Below are positions 10,798 to 23,849 of a DNA stretch of 64,000 nucleotides, one piece after another. This DNA is from Glycine soja (lineage: Eukaryota > Streptophyta > Magnoliopsida > Fabales > Fabaceae). The number at the start of each line of letters is the position of its first letter. The first letter of the stretch is position 1. The stretch is taken from NCBI RefSeq assembly GCF_004193775.1, contig NC_041016.1:41746022-41810021 (forward strand). The letters run 5' to 3'. The notes beneath the pieces are model-generated. The model saw only the letters and a list, made by a program, of their open reading frames with translations. It was not told where the DNA came from and did no database searches. Position numbers and translations under genes: made by a program.

Positions 10798-13700
10798 TTC
10801 TTGTCAGTTGGAAATATGAAAATGTCATGAGTCTTGCAGAACAATTAGAAAGGAGAATGGTTAGGAGTTTCGAATGACAATAAATTTGCAAAAGAAGATG
10901 GAAAGTTAAACACTTTTATAACTATATAAGTGAACTTATGATGAAGCTTATTTAGGTGCACAATAATAAATGCATTAAACACGGGAAAAAGATGAAAGGT
11001 CTATGTTAGTTTTGGGCGAGTAAAATGAGGTAACAACTTTTATATATTGCATGTGGTGCCTCTACTTTAGCAGCAAAATCCTAGCTTTTCTTCTCTAAAT
11101 GCTCTCTAAGATTGAACTGCACAAACTACTTAACTTTAATATTTTCTCTAGTGTTACCTTATCATCCTTAATGTAGGGCTGGTCGAACAATGCTAGCTCC
11201 TCCGTCCTCAAATCTTTTTCTTATTTACCCTTAATGGCAAATTTGAAACGGAGGTTAAGCTTTTAATGGCAATTGACATTAAGATCTGAACGGTTATTTC
11301 ATTCTTTTAATAATAATATATCAATTTATTAACCTTTATTATATTATCAATTTCAAACTACATATATGATTTTAATGACAATGGAGGTGAAGATGTAAGG
11401 AAATGATGATTTAGGTCGGCGGGAGATGCAAAAGAAAGAGGATTCGTATATAATATTGATAAAGACATGGATATGTAAACATATGATAGTTATCGATATC
11501 AATTAACATATAATAAAATTATATATTTTTAAATGTCTTTTGAAAATAATTACTTCTTAAATATATTTGCATATACATGTAAGTTAAATATATTTGCATG
11601 GATATTAATTTCACTCTTTATAAATTATATGAGTAATTTTTTTATGTTATTTTTAATTTTTAATATATTATCAATTTAAATTTTAATAAATATATGTCAG
11701 TAAATATTTAAATACATGTTTATACACACATGTTACAAAATTTATTATTGTTGGATGTTTTGTCTTAGGTAGGATTTCATTTATTTTGGTGATGTCTTAC
11801 ATGTTCCTTTTTTTATTTTCTTTTTAAAAAAATTGATTTATTTCATTTTTGTAACCATGTTATTGGTAGGATGTATCTAATGATTTTATCAATGACTAAT
11901 TTTTGTGAAAAGTGACATTTGTATACGTGGCAAAACCTTTGTAAGATAGCATTATAAGTGTTTTATGAAATGTTATGCAAATATCAAGGAAAGAGAAAAA
12001 AAAAAAGGAGGGAAAAAAAGTCAAAATATCAAAGAGAGGGAGGAGAGGAAGCATATAAAAAGGAATGGAGAGCCTAAATTTGAAATAGGAAATAAAACTC
12101 ATTAAAGAGAGTTTCCAAATTTATCTTAATTATTAAATATTTTTATCGTTACATATTACGTTTCAAAATTATATTTTTTAAGTCATAATAAAAATTGATA
12201 CAGACAGTAAAAAATTTGATACAGATGCTTCATACTTCCTCGGTGCATTTTGAAATTTATCTTATTTAAATTTAAATATTTTTAAAAATAGTTTCATTTT
12301 TAATTATGTTTTCAAAAATAAATTTTGCAATAAATTATTTTTATTTCTATTTAAAATATGTCCAAAAATATTTTTCCAATTTTCTATTAATTGTTAACAA
12401 AAATAATTGTCATATAAAAAATTTATTTAAATTATTTATATAATTAAATGAAGATTATATATGATTATGTATTTATTTTCTTATTAGTCTCATTTTAATT
12501 TTAATTATTTTCTAAAATGTATATCATTAAAAATAAAATAATTTTATTTAATATTTATTTTTGAGAAAATAGATTTGAGACTGTTACGTTAGCTAGATTA
12601 CCCATAGAACAAAACCTTTATACATATATAATAGATAAATTGATTAATGTGTTATATAAAACTAAAATTCATATATGAATTAATAATTCAATTTATTAAT
12701 TACTAATAATTTACAATATCCTTAATTATTAGAGTTATATGACACAAAAGAAATAAAAATGAAAATAGAAAAGGATGTGAATTGCATGATAATGATTATA
12801 ATTTTATTTTAATAAGACTATTGACATTTGTGAGGTAACACTGCAGTAGTTTTACTCTTAATTTGCATTGCTTTTAGTTGATTTTCAAAGATATACATTA
12901 TAGAATTTGGACTGATTGTTTGATTTTAATTGCTGTCTCTCATTATAAATATACGTTTGGCAATCATTTTGTTTTGAATTTCTTTTAATATGTTTTATAA
13001 ATAATTCTATTTATTATTAATTAATAATTTATAAAATTTAAAATTTGGTAGATAAATTAACTATAACAATGATAAATTAATTCTTATAATGTAGTTGATG
13101 CATGACAATTTAAAGAGTTCTTTAATTTTTTTAAGGAAAAAGAAAGAAGTTAATGATTTTGATTTCTGGTTATATTTACTTTCATAAAATATATGATATT
13201 TATTTTTTATTAGTCTAAATTTTAAATGATTATTAAAAATTAAAATTAGTCATTATTGATTTTCTTTGTGATATGTCAAATTTTCACCCGGCTAATAAAA
13301 TGTTCTGATTCCGTCCCTGTATAAAACAGTTATCCAAATTATTTTAATATTGAAATATAATGCATATAAAAATAAATAAACTTAAATTTCATGGAGGGCC
13401 AAGGCCCCCACAACTGAATGTGAGTCTTTACTTGCCTACCATATTGACATGATAGTTATGAGTAATTAATTAAGATATTTTGAAAAGTTATAATAATTAC
13501 TATATATAGGATTCCTAGTTGAAGCATTTGAATATATTTATGTCAAAGACCTAAGCTGTGATATGTGGACACTTGACTACTGGATTTTAATATATATAGT
13601 TCGTACATGGTTTCACAAGTGAATCAACACGTGGTTTGCCCAGGTATCATAGGAGACTTAATTAGCGAGATTTTGGGCATACTACCTTATTAGTTTTTTA

Positions 13701-13949
13701 TTTGTGTCTTAGTGTAATTATACTTTTAGGCTAGCTAGGTTAAGGGACATGTAGTCTATGCGCCGGTCACACTTTAAGAGTGGGTTGTGACAAATCAGGT
13801 CCTTCTTTTCTTGAAAACTTTAATCAGGTTTTTTATTTTTCAAAAATGCCCAATGTGACTTTTTATGTCCAATTAATTAGGTTGCAAATTTTGGAGGTTT
13901 TATTTATGAATAGTGAAATTTTTTAACTATCATTATATTTAGAGTAGAT
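10165..13949. other. Long AT-rich stretch without a recognisable gene
   Basis: Apart from a dinucleotide microsatellite at 10703-10794, I see no protein-like reading, no LTR and no clear terminal repeats. The short open frames here (83 and 68 codons, minus) are translations of simple repeats or chance. The GGAGGGCCAAGGCCCCCA text near 13393 resembles pieces of degraded retroelements but is too short to assign. Confidence 0.5.
10703..10794. repeat. Compound microsatellite (TA)n(GA)n
   Basis: About 48 bases of TA repeats (10703-10750) pass directly into about 44 bases of GA repeats (10751-10794). Open frames reading SLSLSL and YIYIYI on the minus strand are products of this repeat and are not genes. 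Confidence 0.97.
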
Positions 13950-15110
13950 TACATTCGTATCTTTTGTGATTTTCTCAAATTACATCCGATATTTTTTCTT
14001 CTTTTTTTTACATTATTTTTACCCCATTCTGTTAATGTTGTTGACTAATGTCAATTAAAATATGTGAGTAGAAAAAATTGCCCTAACATTTTTGTTAAAC
14101 TCGCACTCTCCTGTATTTTTTTCAAATTGCATCTGATACCTCTCTCTTTCTTAATTACTTTTACCCCCTTTTTGTTATCGTCGTTAACTAACGTCAATTG
14201 AAATATGTGAGCAAACAAAATTTTCCTAACATCTTTGTTAAATACTCAATAACAAATTAACAATTAACCTGTGAATGGACCATGCTTAAGGCAAAAATAA
14301 TTTTTTCTTTGATATTTGACTCTTACTTTATTGCTGTTAACACTTGAAGAAGATGCAACTCTTGATTGAAATATTATATCAAACAAAAACACAAACGCAG
14401 GAGGAAAATACTAAAATTTGAAGCAAATGATCATGTTCAATCAATAGGTATTGTTGGGAATAAGTCAAACAAAAACACAACAACCAAACGACCCAACACG
14501 CACAAAAAAAATTGAACTAAAAAGAAGAAGAAGAAGGAAGGGTGTTAACACATGCGTATCAATAATGTGAGTTTACGTCCAATAAAAAGTTGGGTTCACG
14601 TCTAATTAGAAAAAAAAGAAAAAGAAGAAAGATGATTAAAATATTTTTAAGTTGAAAACGGTGTCATGTATTTTATGGAATTAAGAAGAAGAATATGAGG
14701 ATATTTTAGATATAAATTTTCATTAAAAGTCATGCAATCAACATGTGCCTACTTTATGTTAAATTATTAAACATGTCTAAGAGGGAGGGAGTCAATGTGT
14801 AATGTGAGCTAAACAATTAAGTGATTTTTTGTATGGTGAAAAAAGAAGGGGTGACAGGTGAAATTTGGAGAAAACACAGGGGGTGCGAGTGTGAGGAAGA
14901 AGATGGAGACATTTTAGATATAAATTTTCATTAAAAGTTATGTGATCGACATGTGCCTACTTTCGGTTAAATTATTGAACTATGTTTAGGAGGGAGGGGG
15001 TCTGGGTGTAACGTAAGCTAAACAATTAAAGAATTTTTTATAAGATGCAAAGAAGGAGGGATGTCGGGTGCAATTTGAAAAAAAGTAATTTGCAAAATAT
15101 AAGCACCTAT
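13950..15110. repeat. Element-like block with duplicated arms in inverted arrangement
   Basis: On the left, two direct copies (about 13950-14100 and 14101-14245) share CTCAAATTACATC or TTCAAATTGCATC, a TTTTACCCC piece and AACTAATGTCAATT-like text. On the right, two direct copies with a 208-base period (14701-14908 and 14909-15075) share ATTTTAGATATAAATTTTC, ATGTGCCTACTTT and GAGGGAGGG. The reverse complement of the right copies carries the CAAATTGCACC and CTCGCACCCCCTG text of the left copies. The whole is an imperfect inverted arrangement with each arm duplicated. No protein is encoded. It may be a non-autonomous DNA transposon. Confidence 0.5.
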
Positions 15111-15474
15111 ATTCGTTGTTATTTGAATAAAAATAGGTTTCATTACGTTTTTTTTATCTTTTGATTTATTTATTAAGTTGAATTTGGTCCACCTATTTTT
15201 AATAGTTTAATTTGACTCTATTTCAAAAAAATGTTCAATGTGACCAAAATTAAAGTAATGACGTTAAGAAATGCTGAAATAATTACAAATAGTGGAAGTT
15301 TACAAATAATCATTACAAAATAATATAATCTTTTATAGAATTTAAATAATAATTATTATTATAATTTGTTAATAATAATTTATTATAATATACTAATCTT
15401 AATATAACACAATATTTAAATGTTATAACTTAAATGCTACTTCAACAAAGAAAATATAATATAATACAATGTAG

Positions 15475-15665
15475 TGGTTGGACGCGAGTACTTAAAAGGG
15501 AGGAAAATTCCTGTGCGGATGCTCTTGCGTGTCTATCTTATGACAACTCTCTTCACCTTGTTTTTTATGATAAGCCACGGGCTTCGTGAGCTTGTTGCTC
15601 TTGTATGATGCTTTAGTAGTCCGTCTCCCTTGTGTTATTCACGTGTACAAGTCTAGAAGTCACTC
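15475..15665 (+). pseudogene. LINE tail, RNase H-like C-terminal remnant
   Basis: One frame reads CADALACLSYDNSLHLVFYD. I recognise this as the C-terminal RNase H-type (RVT_3) end of plant LINE or LINE-derived pseudogenes, which usually have a REGN-like lead before CADALA. It is followed by stops and then an A-rich tail from about 15680 (AAAAAAATTAATAATAAATAA), as expected for a 5'-truncated LINE. Only about 30 residues are visible, so the call is moderate. Confidence 0.5.
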
Positions 15666-15739
15666 AAAGGAGAGGTTGAAAAAAATTAATAATAAATAAA
15701 ATAAAAAATAAATTAATGTTTAACTACCCATTTATTTTT

Positions 15740-15970
15740 ATAGTCTTTAAACTTCTTTTTGGTTCTTATAGATAATAAGTGAATTTTTTAGTTTCTCAGG
15801 TTTATATTTTAATAATCAAAAGGTTTTTGTTGTTAAAATTTTTTAACTAACGAAGTTAAAATTTTTAATGGTAAAGACCTTTTTAGAATTAAAATATAAA
15901 CTTTAAGGACAAAAAAATTCACTCATTAAACTTCAAGAACTAAACAATTCACTTAGGGACTAAAAGGGAT
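15740..15970. repeat. Foldback (long inverted repeat), MITE-like
   Basis: The left arm (about 15745-15850: TTTTTGGTTCTTATAG, AAGTGAATTTTTTAG, GTTTATATTTTAAT) is repeated in reverse complement in the right arm (about 15855-15968, ending TAGGGACTAAAAGG). The two arms nearly meet at AACTAACGAAG. Similar 'ggaccaaaa' texts at 22300-22400 and 43000-43080 suggest a dispersed family. Confidence 0.6.
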
Positions 15971-16734
15971 AAGTTTCGAAACTATAAATGATAATTAAAT
16001 CAAAAATAAATTATAATAGACTAACACTTTAAATGTGTCTTGCTTTTAATTTAAGTTGTAGGCACGTTGTTGTTCATATTATAAATTTCATCAATAATAC
16101 AATATGCACATATATTTTTTTTCATTTCTTTATTTAATGTATGTAATCAATCTTATTTCCAAACCTATTTATGACAATTTTCATAATTAAAAATGATGAA
16201 TTGGTTGTAACACTTAAAACAATACTTAAAAAAAATACTAAACAACATATACATTTTGAATGTATGTAAAAAATTAATATGTTCTAATTTCTAAACATTA
16301 AAAAATTCATCTACAAGACCATACAACAACAAATCTTGAATTCTGAATATAAGAAAATGTAAAATAATATCTAAACTAAAATAAAGAGATTCATCAATAT
16401 GTTTATCTTAAATCTATTTTTTATCATCTAGACTAACTTGATCTTTGTGTCAATCTTCTACAAGTCAAATTAATCATACGTGATCAACTATGAGATATGT
16501 AATGTGAGAATACGACTCTTGTGAAGAATACTTTTTTATCTTAGAACATGAGAACAATTAGTAACAACTATTTGATCATGATTAAAAATAATAGATGATT
16601 TAAATTAAAATATTTAAAAATTTAAATTAAAATATGATATAACTATCAAATCTCAAAAAAATTTACCAAACAAGTCACATCTAAAATATTTCAACTATCG
16701 TTAATCCGTCACCATAATCGCCACCACCAATGTT

Positions 16735-16955
16735 GTCATGACTATCGTTGTCGTCATTGGTGTCATGATGGTGGTGGTGGCAGCAACAACAACATCGATC
16801 ATGGAAACAAAAGTGGTGACGGTCATGGTGATGGTGGCGGCGGCAGTGACAACAACAACGGTCATGGCGGCAGCAGTGGAGACGATCATGGTGATGGTGG
16901 CGATAGCGACAACAACGATCATGGTGGTGGTTGTAGCAGTGGTCATGGTGGTGAT
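16735..16955. repeat. Degenerate minisatellite with codon-like periodicity
   Basis: The words GGTCATGGTGATGGTGGCG, GACAACAAC and GGCAGCAGTGG recur with a rough 54-57 base period. One forward frame reads runs of Gly, Asp, His, Ser and Asn (for example HGDGGGGSDNNNGHGG). Two other frames are open (82 codons plus, 118 codons minus) with Val, Thr, Met and Ala only. None has a signal peptide, domain or upstream gene structure. It ends exactly at the TGTGACACC start of the next LTR. Confidence 0.6.
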
Positions 16956-17524
16956 TGTGACACCCTCTAACCCAACATTAATATAAATGAGAAAAACATA
17001 TAAAATGCAGAATCTAATTAAATCATTTTTATTCAGTAAAATTGTAAGTAAATCCACGTGGGTGAAAGGTTCACATTCGCATTAGTGTAACCAAATAAAA
17101 CTTATCAGAAACATTTCTGGCTCAAAATAAGGTTGTTCATATTTACAAAAGAACTCAAATTTAATAGTAGAATCAAATTAACGAAAATAAAATGTTCAGA
17201 ACATCATGTAATTAAAACAAAAACTCATGAACTCATGCCCAATGTAACATCCTATGAGAGCATTGCGTCCCGTCATGCTCCAGCACGAGATTCCTTAAAG
17301 CAATCCACCAAGTCATTTATTCCCACGAACACAAGGTTCGAGATCATCATAAGATCCAAACACAAACAACACACAAGGAGTGAGTTATCACATTTCTCAA
17401 CGAATAGAGATAAACAGAAGCATACAGGAATGATATAAATATAACAGTAATATAATTGTAACAACAATATAGGTATAGGCTCAACTTTGGCATAGTTTGC
17501 ATCATTTCAACACTCAACACGTAA
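16956..17524 (-). mobile_element. Partial LTR of the TGTAACATCCC family (copy B)
   Basis: It starts TGTGACACCCTCTAACCC like the copy at 5737. It shares the CATCCTATGAGAGCATTGCGTC and AACACACAAGGAGTGAG blocks but is much diverged. It stops abruptly at 17524, where another copy of the same family begins. The open frames here (101 codons plus; 61 and 64 codons minus) have no recognisable content. Confidence 0.55.
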
Positions 17525-19687
17525 TGTGACACTCTCTACCCGGTACATATATGTACTAATAATAAAAGGAAAAAGGAATTATAATTAATTAAAAGTTCTT
17601 AAAACACATTTAAATAAAAACCTTTCAAAAGGGTAAAAGGCTCACATTCATTTTTCTTGCATCATAATAAAACTTGTCCGAATAAATAATAAAATAATCT
17701 CGGCTCAAACAAGACCATCCAAGACTTCATGCAATGAATATAGAAACCTATACCACAATGTCACATCCTATCAGAGTATTGTGTTCACGCGTCCTCTAGC
17801 ATGAGGTTCTCCATAGCCATTCACCTAACCATCTACTCCCACGAACACAAAGTTTGAAATCATCATAGGATCCAAACAAAAATAGCACATGAGGAGTGAG
17901 TTATCACATTCCTAACTAATAGAGAGAAACAAGACAACTAGATATACATATCATATAAATGAGATACAACTTATTTAAACATAGCTCACGTAATTCCACC
18001 ACTTTGTCATTTAAAATTTATTTTTCAATCACCAATCACATTACACATGAATCACACACTCGGATCAAGACATAATAACACTCATCAATTTCATAATAAA
18101 CAATTAGCAAGCGTTATGCAATAGTTATACTAAGACTCAAGCCTATATGTAATGTGGTACCATGTCAGTGAAAAACCACTCTGGGCGCTTAGGAGTACAT
18201 AACAAGTGACACCATACAATGGGTATGTCAGGTCACTCTCACTAAGTAAAATCATAAGGTGACTAGTCAGAGTCACTCCATTTTGCAAGAATGCTAAAAT
18301 CGTATGGGATCAACATAGGTTTAAAGGAGCACTCAAACCGAGTGTTTTTACCCCTAAGGCCTAGACTCCGAAGAATCCGTTAGGGCCCCACCTTCTCGAT
18401 TCAGGTCCAACCCCTAAAATAATTTTTGCACATAGACACTGCTCATGAATTATACAATACACATGACCTCACACTTGTGTTTCAAACACGTTTAACACAT
18501 TGCGCTACAATTTAACACTAGTTCCTAACTAGGAAACCTACATTTTCCCTTTAAGACTGCGCATGAACACTTTTATTAAGGCAAACACTGGTCGGGTTAT
18601 TGTATAATTCATAGCTCACAACACAAGTATTGTTACATCAAGTGTTAACCACACACTTATTCACAACTAAATCTCATGTTCATAATTTTACATCTCATAA
18701 TGTCACAATCTACCATCACATGTTTACGTGTATCTCACAAATTAACACATGTTCAACTTTGCACTTATACTCAATATCAATAACAATATTATAATTTCAA
18801 AGTAACATGTTATCCCATAATTCATCACCTATTTAATTTATCACTTATACACAATTTCAATCACAATTTAATGATCCAAATATAACTATTTATCACTTTA
18901 ATCATATCAAAAACACAAATAAATTATACAAAAATGTTTCTCAATCCACGGGGATCAAAATCCCCCAAACAATTTCATATAATCATATAGGAGGAATTTC
19001 AATACAATAAACATCCCAAAATAGATCCCAATTTGATCACATAAGGATTCCTACGCATGTTCATTCTAATCTCAATTGCGATAAACTCTTCCTTTACCTC
19101 TAAGCAGACTCATGTGTCTATTCTGACAACAATAACAGTATCTCTAGCATTTTTTGGATATTCCTCAAGCTTTTCCTCTGATTGTTCTAATAGGGTTTCC
19201 AAGCGTTAGAGAGAAGTAGAAGAGATTGAAGCCTCCATTTCTTTACTGTCTTCGTGTGATGCACTTTTATCTCTCTGTGAACACTATTTTGGAAATCTCA
19301 ATGGTGAAGGTGTGCGAAATTAAATTGCAAACTCGATTTTAAAATTTCACGATGATTCAATGGTTAATGAGTCTTGGATCTTAGTTTTATTGGACAGGTT
19401 TTTGAGAAGAGGAGAAGGGAAAACGAGATTGAGAGGAAGAGAAAGCGCAGAGACTATCGTCATTCCAAAAATTGACCTTACATGTCTCTATTTATAGCTA
19501 GGTACTCTTGGCCTATTATTTACTTTATTTTTCTTTATTTTTATTATTTTATAAAAAAGATCTCTATTTTATTTCCTATCAAGTGAATAAATAAAATATC
19601 TCTTTTTTTTTCTTCAAACCATTATTTTAATTAATAACATTTTTTCTCCTTATTTATTTAATTATAAAAATCTCAAAAAGAGGTATG
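17525..19687 (-). mobile_element. LTR of the TGTAACATCCC family (copy C), end missing
   Basis: It begins TGTGACACTCTCTACC at 17525 and follows the copy at 5737-8622 block by block: CATCCTATCAGAG, AACACTAGTTCCTAACTAGG, GGTCGGGTTATTGTATAATTC and the final TTTATAGCTAGGTAC region. The last bases with the GGATGTTACA end are absent, because another LTR follows at 19688. It lies in the middle of copy B/D material, so it probably inserted into an older copy of its own family. Confidence 0.6.
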
Positions 19688-20885
19688 TGAATTTTGAAAA
19701 GAAGAGTTTGAGAGTTGTTTACGCATAGGGAAGGTATTAGCACCTCACGCGCCCGTCACAAGGGACGACAACTTTTAATCGAGTGTGCAAAAACGTAACT
19801 TCAATATTATTTGTTTTCCCTTTTTATATTTTTTTTATCTTTTTGGGGTCGACAAGGGTGTTGCCATTGCCCTTTTGTATCCTCAGGTGCGATGAGGAAT
19901 TCAGACATACGTAGTTCTTTAAGTCTAAATGTTTGTGTGTTAAATTGATTTTATGTTTTTGAAAGATTGATTTTAATTTCAAACAAAAAAGTCATTTAAG
20001 GCGTTGGACCTTGAAACAATATTTTAAATTTTGAAAACCGGAGAAAATCGGTAAGGCGTTGGACCTTGAAATGATCTTTAAAATTTGAAAAGAGGTGAGA
20101 ATCGTTAAGGTGTTGGACCTTGAAACGATCTCAAGTGATATTTGATGAAATAAAGAAGTTTGGTTATGAATTGATTTTATCTTGGTTTTGTTTATTAACT
20201 TTCAATCTCTTTAAAGACAACTTTACAACACTAGTGATCGATTAAGATTGAACATTACATAGAAAAACGAGGTCACCAATGGTAGATGGAGAAGATGGAT
20301 GTGCATATAATAACAAGGGGGACCCTTAAGAGTACATAGATCACATTCAATCCTAAAAAATAAAACTAACTGACGGTCGCACAAAGAACACGGAACAAGA
20401 AATGAAGTAAGGAATGATCGTGGTTGCGATTCGGTAGCGCCTCGACCTCATTTCCTCTTCTTTCTTCTTCTTCTTCTTTTTGTCTTCTCTCAATTCCCTC
20501 ACCTTCTAAACCTTGAAACCCCTTCTCAGCCCCCCTAGCACGCCTATTTATATAGGCAAAGGGCCATTTTAGGGGACTTGCAGCTTGCCCAGGCGAGCTA
20601 AGGCTTAGTCCTGAAGTAATTGGCTCGGCCAGGCGAGTTAGTTCCTTCACCCTGAAGTCATTTGGTGGCCTAGGCGAGCCAGAGGCTAGCCTGGGCGAGC
20701 TAGGGTCCAGGAAACTCAAGGAAAAAACCCTTTTGCCCCCCTTTTTGGCATCTTTCGCATTCTTGATCAAAACACTGAATGATCATCTATTTCGCACTGT
20801 AACTGGTGTTTCAACACCGTAAGTCGACTAGCAAGGATCAAAAGATCAATGAACGATAGTCCCCGGATGAAATTAGGGTATGACA
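19688..20885 (-). mobile_element. LTR of the TGTCATACCC family, reversed, 3' part truncated
   Basis: The right end reads GATGAAATTAGGGTATGACA, the reverse complement of the LTR start TGTCATACCCTAATTTC. Moving left are the CCCAGGCGAGC-like motifs (20585-20710), a run of 'AAGGCGTTGGACCTTGAAA' repeats (19998-20130) and the text GGGAAGGTATTAGCACCTCACGCGCCCGTC (read in parts, 19728-19760), which is usual in this family. The terminal TGTCGCAACG end expected on the left is missing. The 134-codon open frame at 20366-20770 (minus) is open across the LTR and shows no domain. Confidence 0.6.
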
Positions 20886-22270
20886 ACATGTATCTTACAA
20901 TTCAATACATACTTAATTTATCACATACACCCAATCTCAATCACAATGTTATAATCCCAATGTAACATGTTATCACACCTCATGAATCATATAAACATCA
21001 CACGGTATTAATATTTACATGGCACAAAACATGTATATATTAAATCGAATTATATTATTTTCAATTAAAAAGAATTAATAAATAATTAAACTAAAAATGC
21101 ATTAAAAGTATTTATGGTTGAATCTTAATATATTAATTTCCTCCAATTTATTTTATTATTTGAACTATTAATTCCTAATTTATTTTAACAATTCATATGT
21201 GTGTGTGTGTGTTATAATCATCAACGTGCAATAAGCTTATGAGACCCAAACATGACAAAGAAGGTTTCTAACAATCTAATTCTCACACTAATCTAGTAAT
21301 TCTTGTCCAAAACACAAATAAATTATACAAAAATGCTTCTAACAACATGGGCAGTAAAACCCCACAAACAATTTTACATCATCATATCAAAATCAAAGGA
21401 ATCAAAATCATAGGTTCATAAACATGAAAGCACCGAGAGCACTCAATTTTGTCAAGCAATTCGCATTAGGGCATCAATTGACCCGTCAAACATAACATCG
21501 TGATTATAATCATAAAGGAAGAATTACAATATAGTAAACATTCCAAAATAAACCCTAATTTAATCCTCAAAGGATCCATACACATGTTCATTCTAACCTC
21601 AATTTCAATAAATTCATCCCTTACCTCTAAGCAGGCTCATGTGTGTAGGCTGACAGCGATTGCGGTATATCTAGCGGTTCTCTAAGATTCCTCAAGTTTT
21701 TCCTCTAGTTGTCCTACTAGGGTTTCCAAGCATTTGATAGAAGAAGGGATTGAAACCTCAATTTTACTGTCTTCATGCGAGGAACATTTCTCTCTCTACA
21801 GAATCTTTTTCGTTAATTCCAACGGTGGGAATGTGAAAATTTGAGTTTTGAAGGTGGTGTCCTAATTTCAGGATGATCCAACAGTTAGTGAATCTGGGAT
21901 CATAGTTTTACTAGGATAAATTTGGATGTATACGAAAAAAAAGAGGGGATTTTGGAAGAGGAAGAAGGAAGAATGAATTTAGGAGGAAAAAAGAACTAGA
22001 GACGTATTGTAATTGTAAAATCTGATATAGATGTTTCTATTTATAACTAGGGTACTTTGAGCCTATTATTTACTCTATTTTTCTTTATTTTATTATTTTA
22101 TAAAAATGAATTCTATTTTACTATTTCATCAAATAAATAATCAATCAAAACATTCCTTTATTTTCTAAAACTTCATTTTAATCTAATTATTTTCTAATAC
22201 TATGAAACCCTTATTTCAATTAACAAAAACCCTTTCCTCTTATTTATTTAATTTCTAAAAATCCTATTAA
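20886..22270 (-). mobile_element. 3' half of an LTR of the TGTAACATCCC family (copy D)
   Basis: It starts in the middle of the family, at text matching copy C from about 18722 (ACATGTATCTTACAATTCAA against ACGTGTATCTCACAAATTAA). It then follows the family to about 22270, including the TTACCTCTAAGCAGGCTCATGTG block and the TTTATAACTAGGGTACTTTG block. It may be the right half of copy B, separated by the insertion of copy C and the reversed LTR. About 700 bases of the family are missing between the two halves. Confidence 0.5.
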
Positions 22271-23849
22271 TACAAAAAAATTGATAGAAAGACCAATTCT
22301 ATATATAAAAAAAAAACATTTTAAGGGACCAAAATAAAACTTCCTAAATTTATAGTAGTTAACTAAAACCATAAATTTAAATAGAAGACCAAGAGTATAT
22401 TTTAGTCATCAATTAATCAAAATGTCAAACCATAATTTGTTTATCACACCATAAAAGATCTAACACAGTAACATAACAATCATTGGTCTAACATAGTATT
22501 GTCTAGGTTGACTACGACATGAATGCTAAGCAAGTCTACCCTTGCGATGTTCATCCAAATTTACGCCATTACCCTGACGACGGGTACTTGAGGTATCTAT
22601 TTCTTCTCTTCTCTGAAAGTGTCAAATTAAAATGATAATGAAAATTAAGAAATTCATTTGATAATGATAGAATAAAAAATTTGTGAGTACTTTCAACTAC
22701 AACAAGCAATGGATACCAAGTGCATAAATAGACGATGCACACAATGATGAAGAGATGATATACACAACGTTTCGTTTCATAACCTTCACCATTAATGCTT
22801 GCCATAAACATAAAAAGGACCAAACAAGAAAATCATAAATTTTTGAGGGAGTAAAAGATTAATTAAGTCTCAAGATTTTATATGCCTTTTCACTATGATA
22901 TGGTCACATAGCTATATATCATGATAAGTTGTATTCGGTATGATTCTTCACACCAATAACATCGTAATCCAAAAAAATAAACCACCATTAAACGCATGTG
23001 AAGTGTTAAGGGTTTATTCACCCAATTGAAGACCAAGGACTACACAATGGTTAATGGCTATGGTTGTTATTCCACATACACACAACTCGAATCCTTACAC
23101 TAGAGTTGAGATCGAGGAATAACTGTGACTCCTTTTCAATCCTACAACCACTACATTAGGTAGGAGACCTAAACTTTCCCTAATTTTTCTACTCCAAAAT
23201 TTGCCTGTGAAATTTCTAATTGTTACTTATGTTAATCATTCATGTTCTGTCATTCAAATTTTTCTCATAAACTATTCAAAGTTTGCTTCAAAATAATCCA
23301 CCCTTATACAATTTAAATTGGCCATCGAGAAGTTTTTTTAAAGGATAGATTTTGTATGCACTTCTTCAAAGAAATGCTATTATAATGTCAAATGTTCTTG
23401 TTCATCTAAGTAATTTATCTGCATATAGACCCATCTTAGATCTAATTCATATGTTAACGATTCATTAACCACCTGAAATGCTTTATTGAAAAGATCCCTT
23501 CACAATCCACCAAGACCAAGAACATACTTTTTGGCCCTTCTTCATTTCCCAATCATCACAAGCATTAGTCTTCGCCTTAGAACTGGAATTAGATCTTAAA
23601 GACATGAAGACTACATCATTTTGGATCAATTGAAGGGTAATCACTCCCCATATAAGAATTTGTTAAAAACATAGTCTGAGGTCCTGCTCTACACTAGTAT
23701 AATATCTAGTGGTGATGTTCTAGCACAAATCCTAAAGACCATTTTCAATGGAAAAAGTTGGGTAACCCAAATCTCTCCAATAAGATAGTAAGTTTGGTAT
23801 CATACTTTGCATAAGTTTAACTTAGGACTTGAACATGCAGAAAACAAAT
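22271..23849. other. Non-coding DNA, no recognised feature
   Basis: Bases 22300-22400 contain GGGACCAAAATAAAACTTCC text similar to the foldback family at 15740. The 84-codon open frame at 22569-22823 (minus) has no domain I can name. The last few hundred bases may belong to the old Copia element that becomes readable at 23850. Confidence 0.4.

Noticed and set aside
10640..10891. Two minus-strand open frames rich in SLSL and YIYI
   Set aside because: They are translations of the (TA)n(GA)n microsatellite.
16701..17057. 118-codon minus-strand frame of Thr, Met and Val
   Set aside because: It is the reverse reading of a minisatellite with no domain or signal peptide, and it runs on into LTR sequence.
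20366..20770. 134-codon minus-strand frame, possible gene
   Set aside because: It lies wholly inside an LTR with family-typical CCCAGGCGAGC motifs and has low-complexity Arg/Glu and Ser/Pro content.
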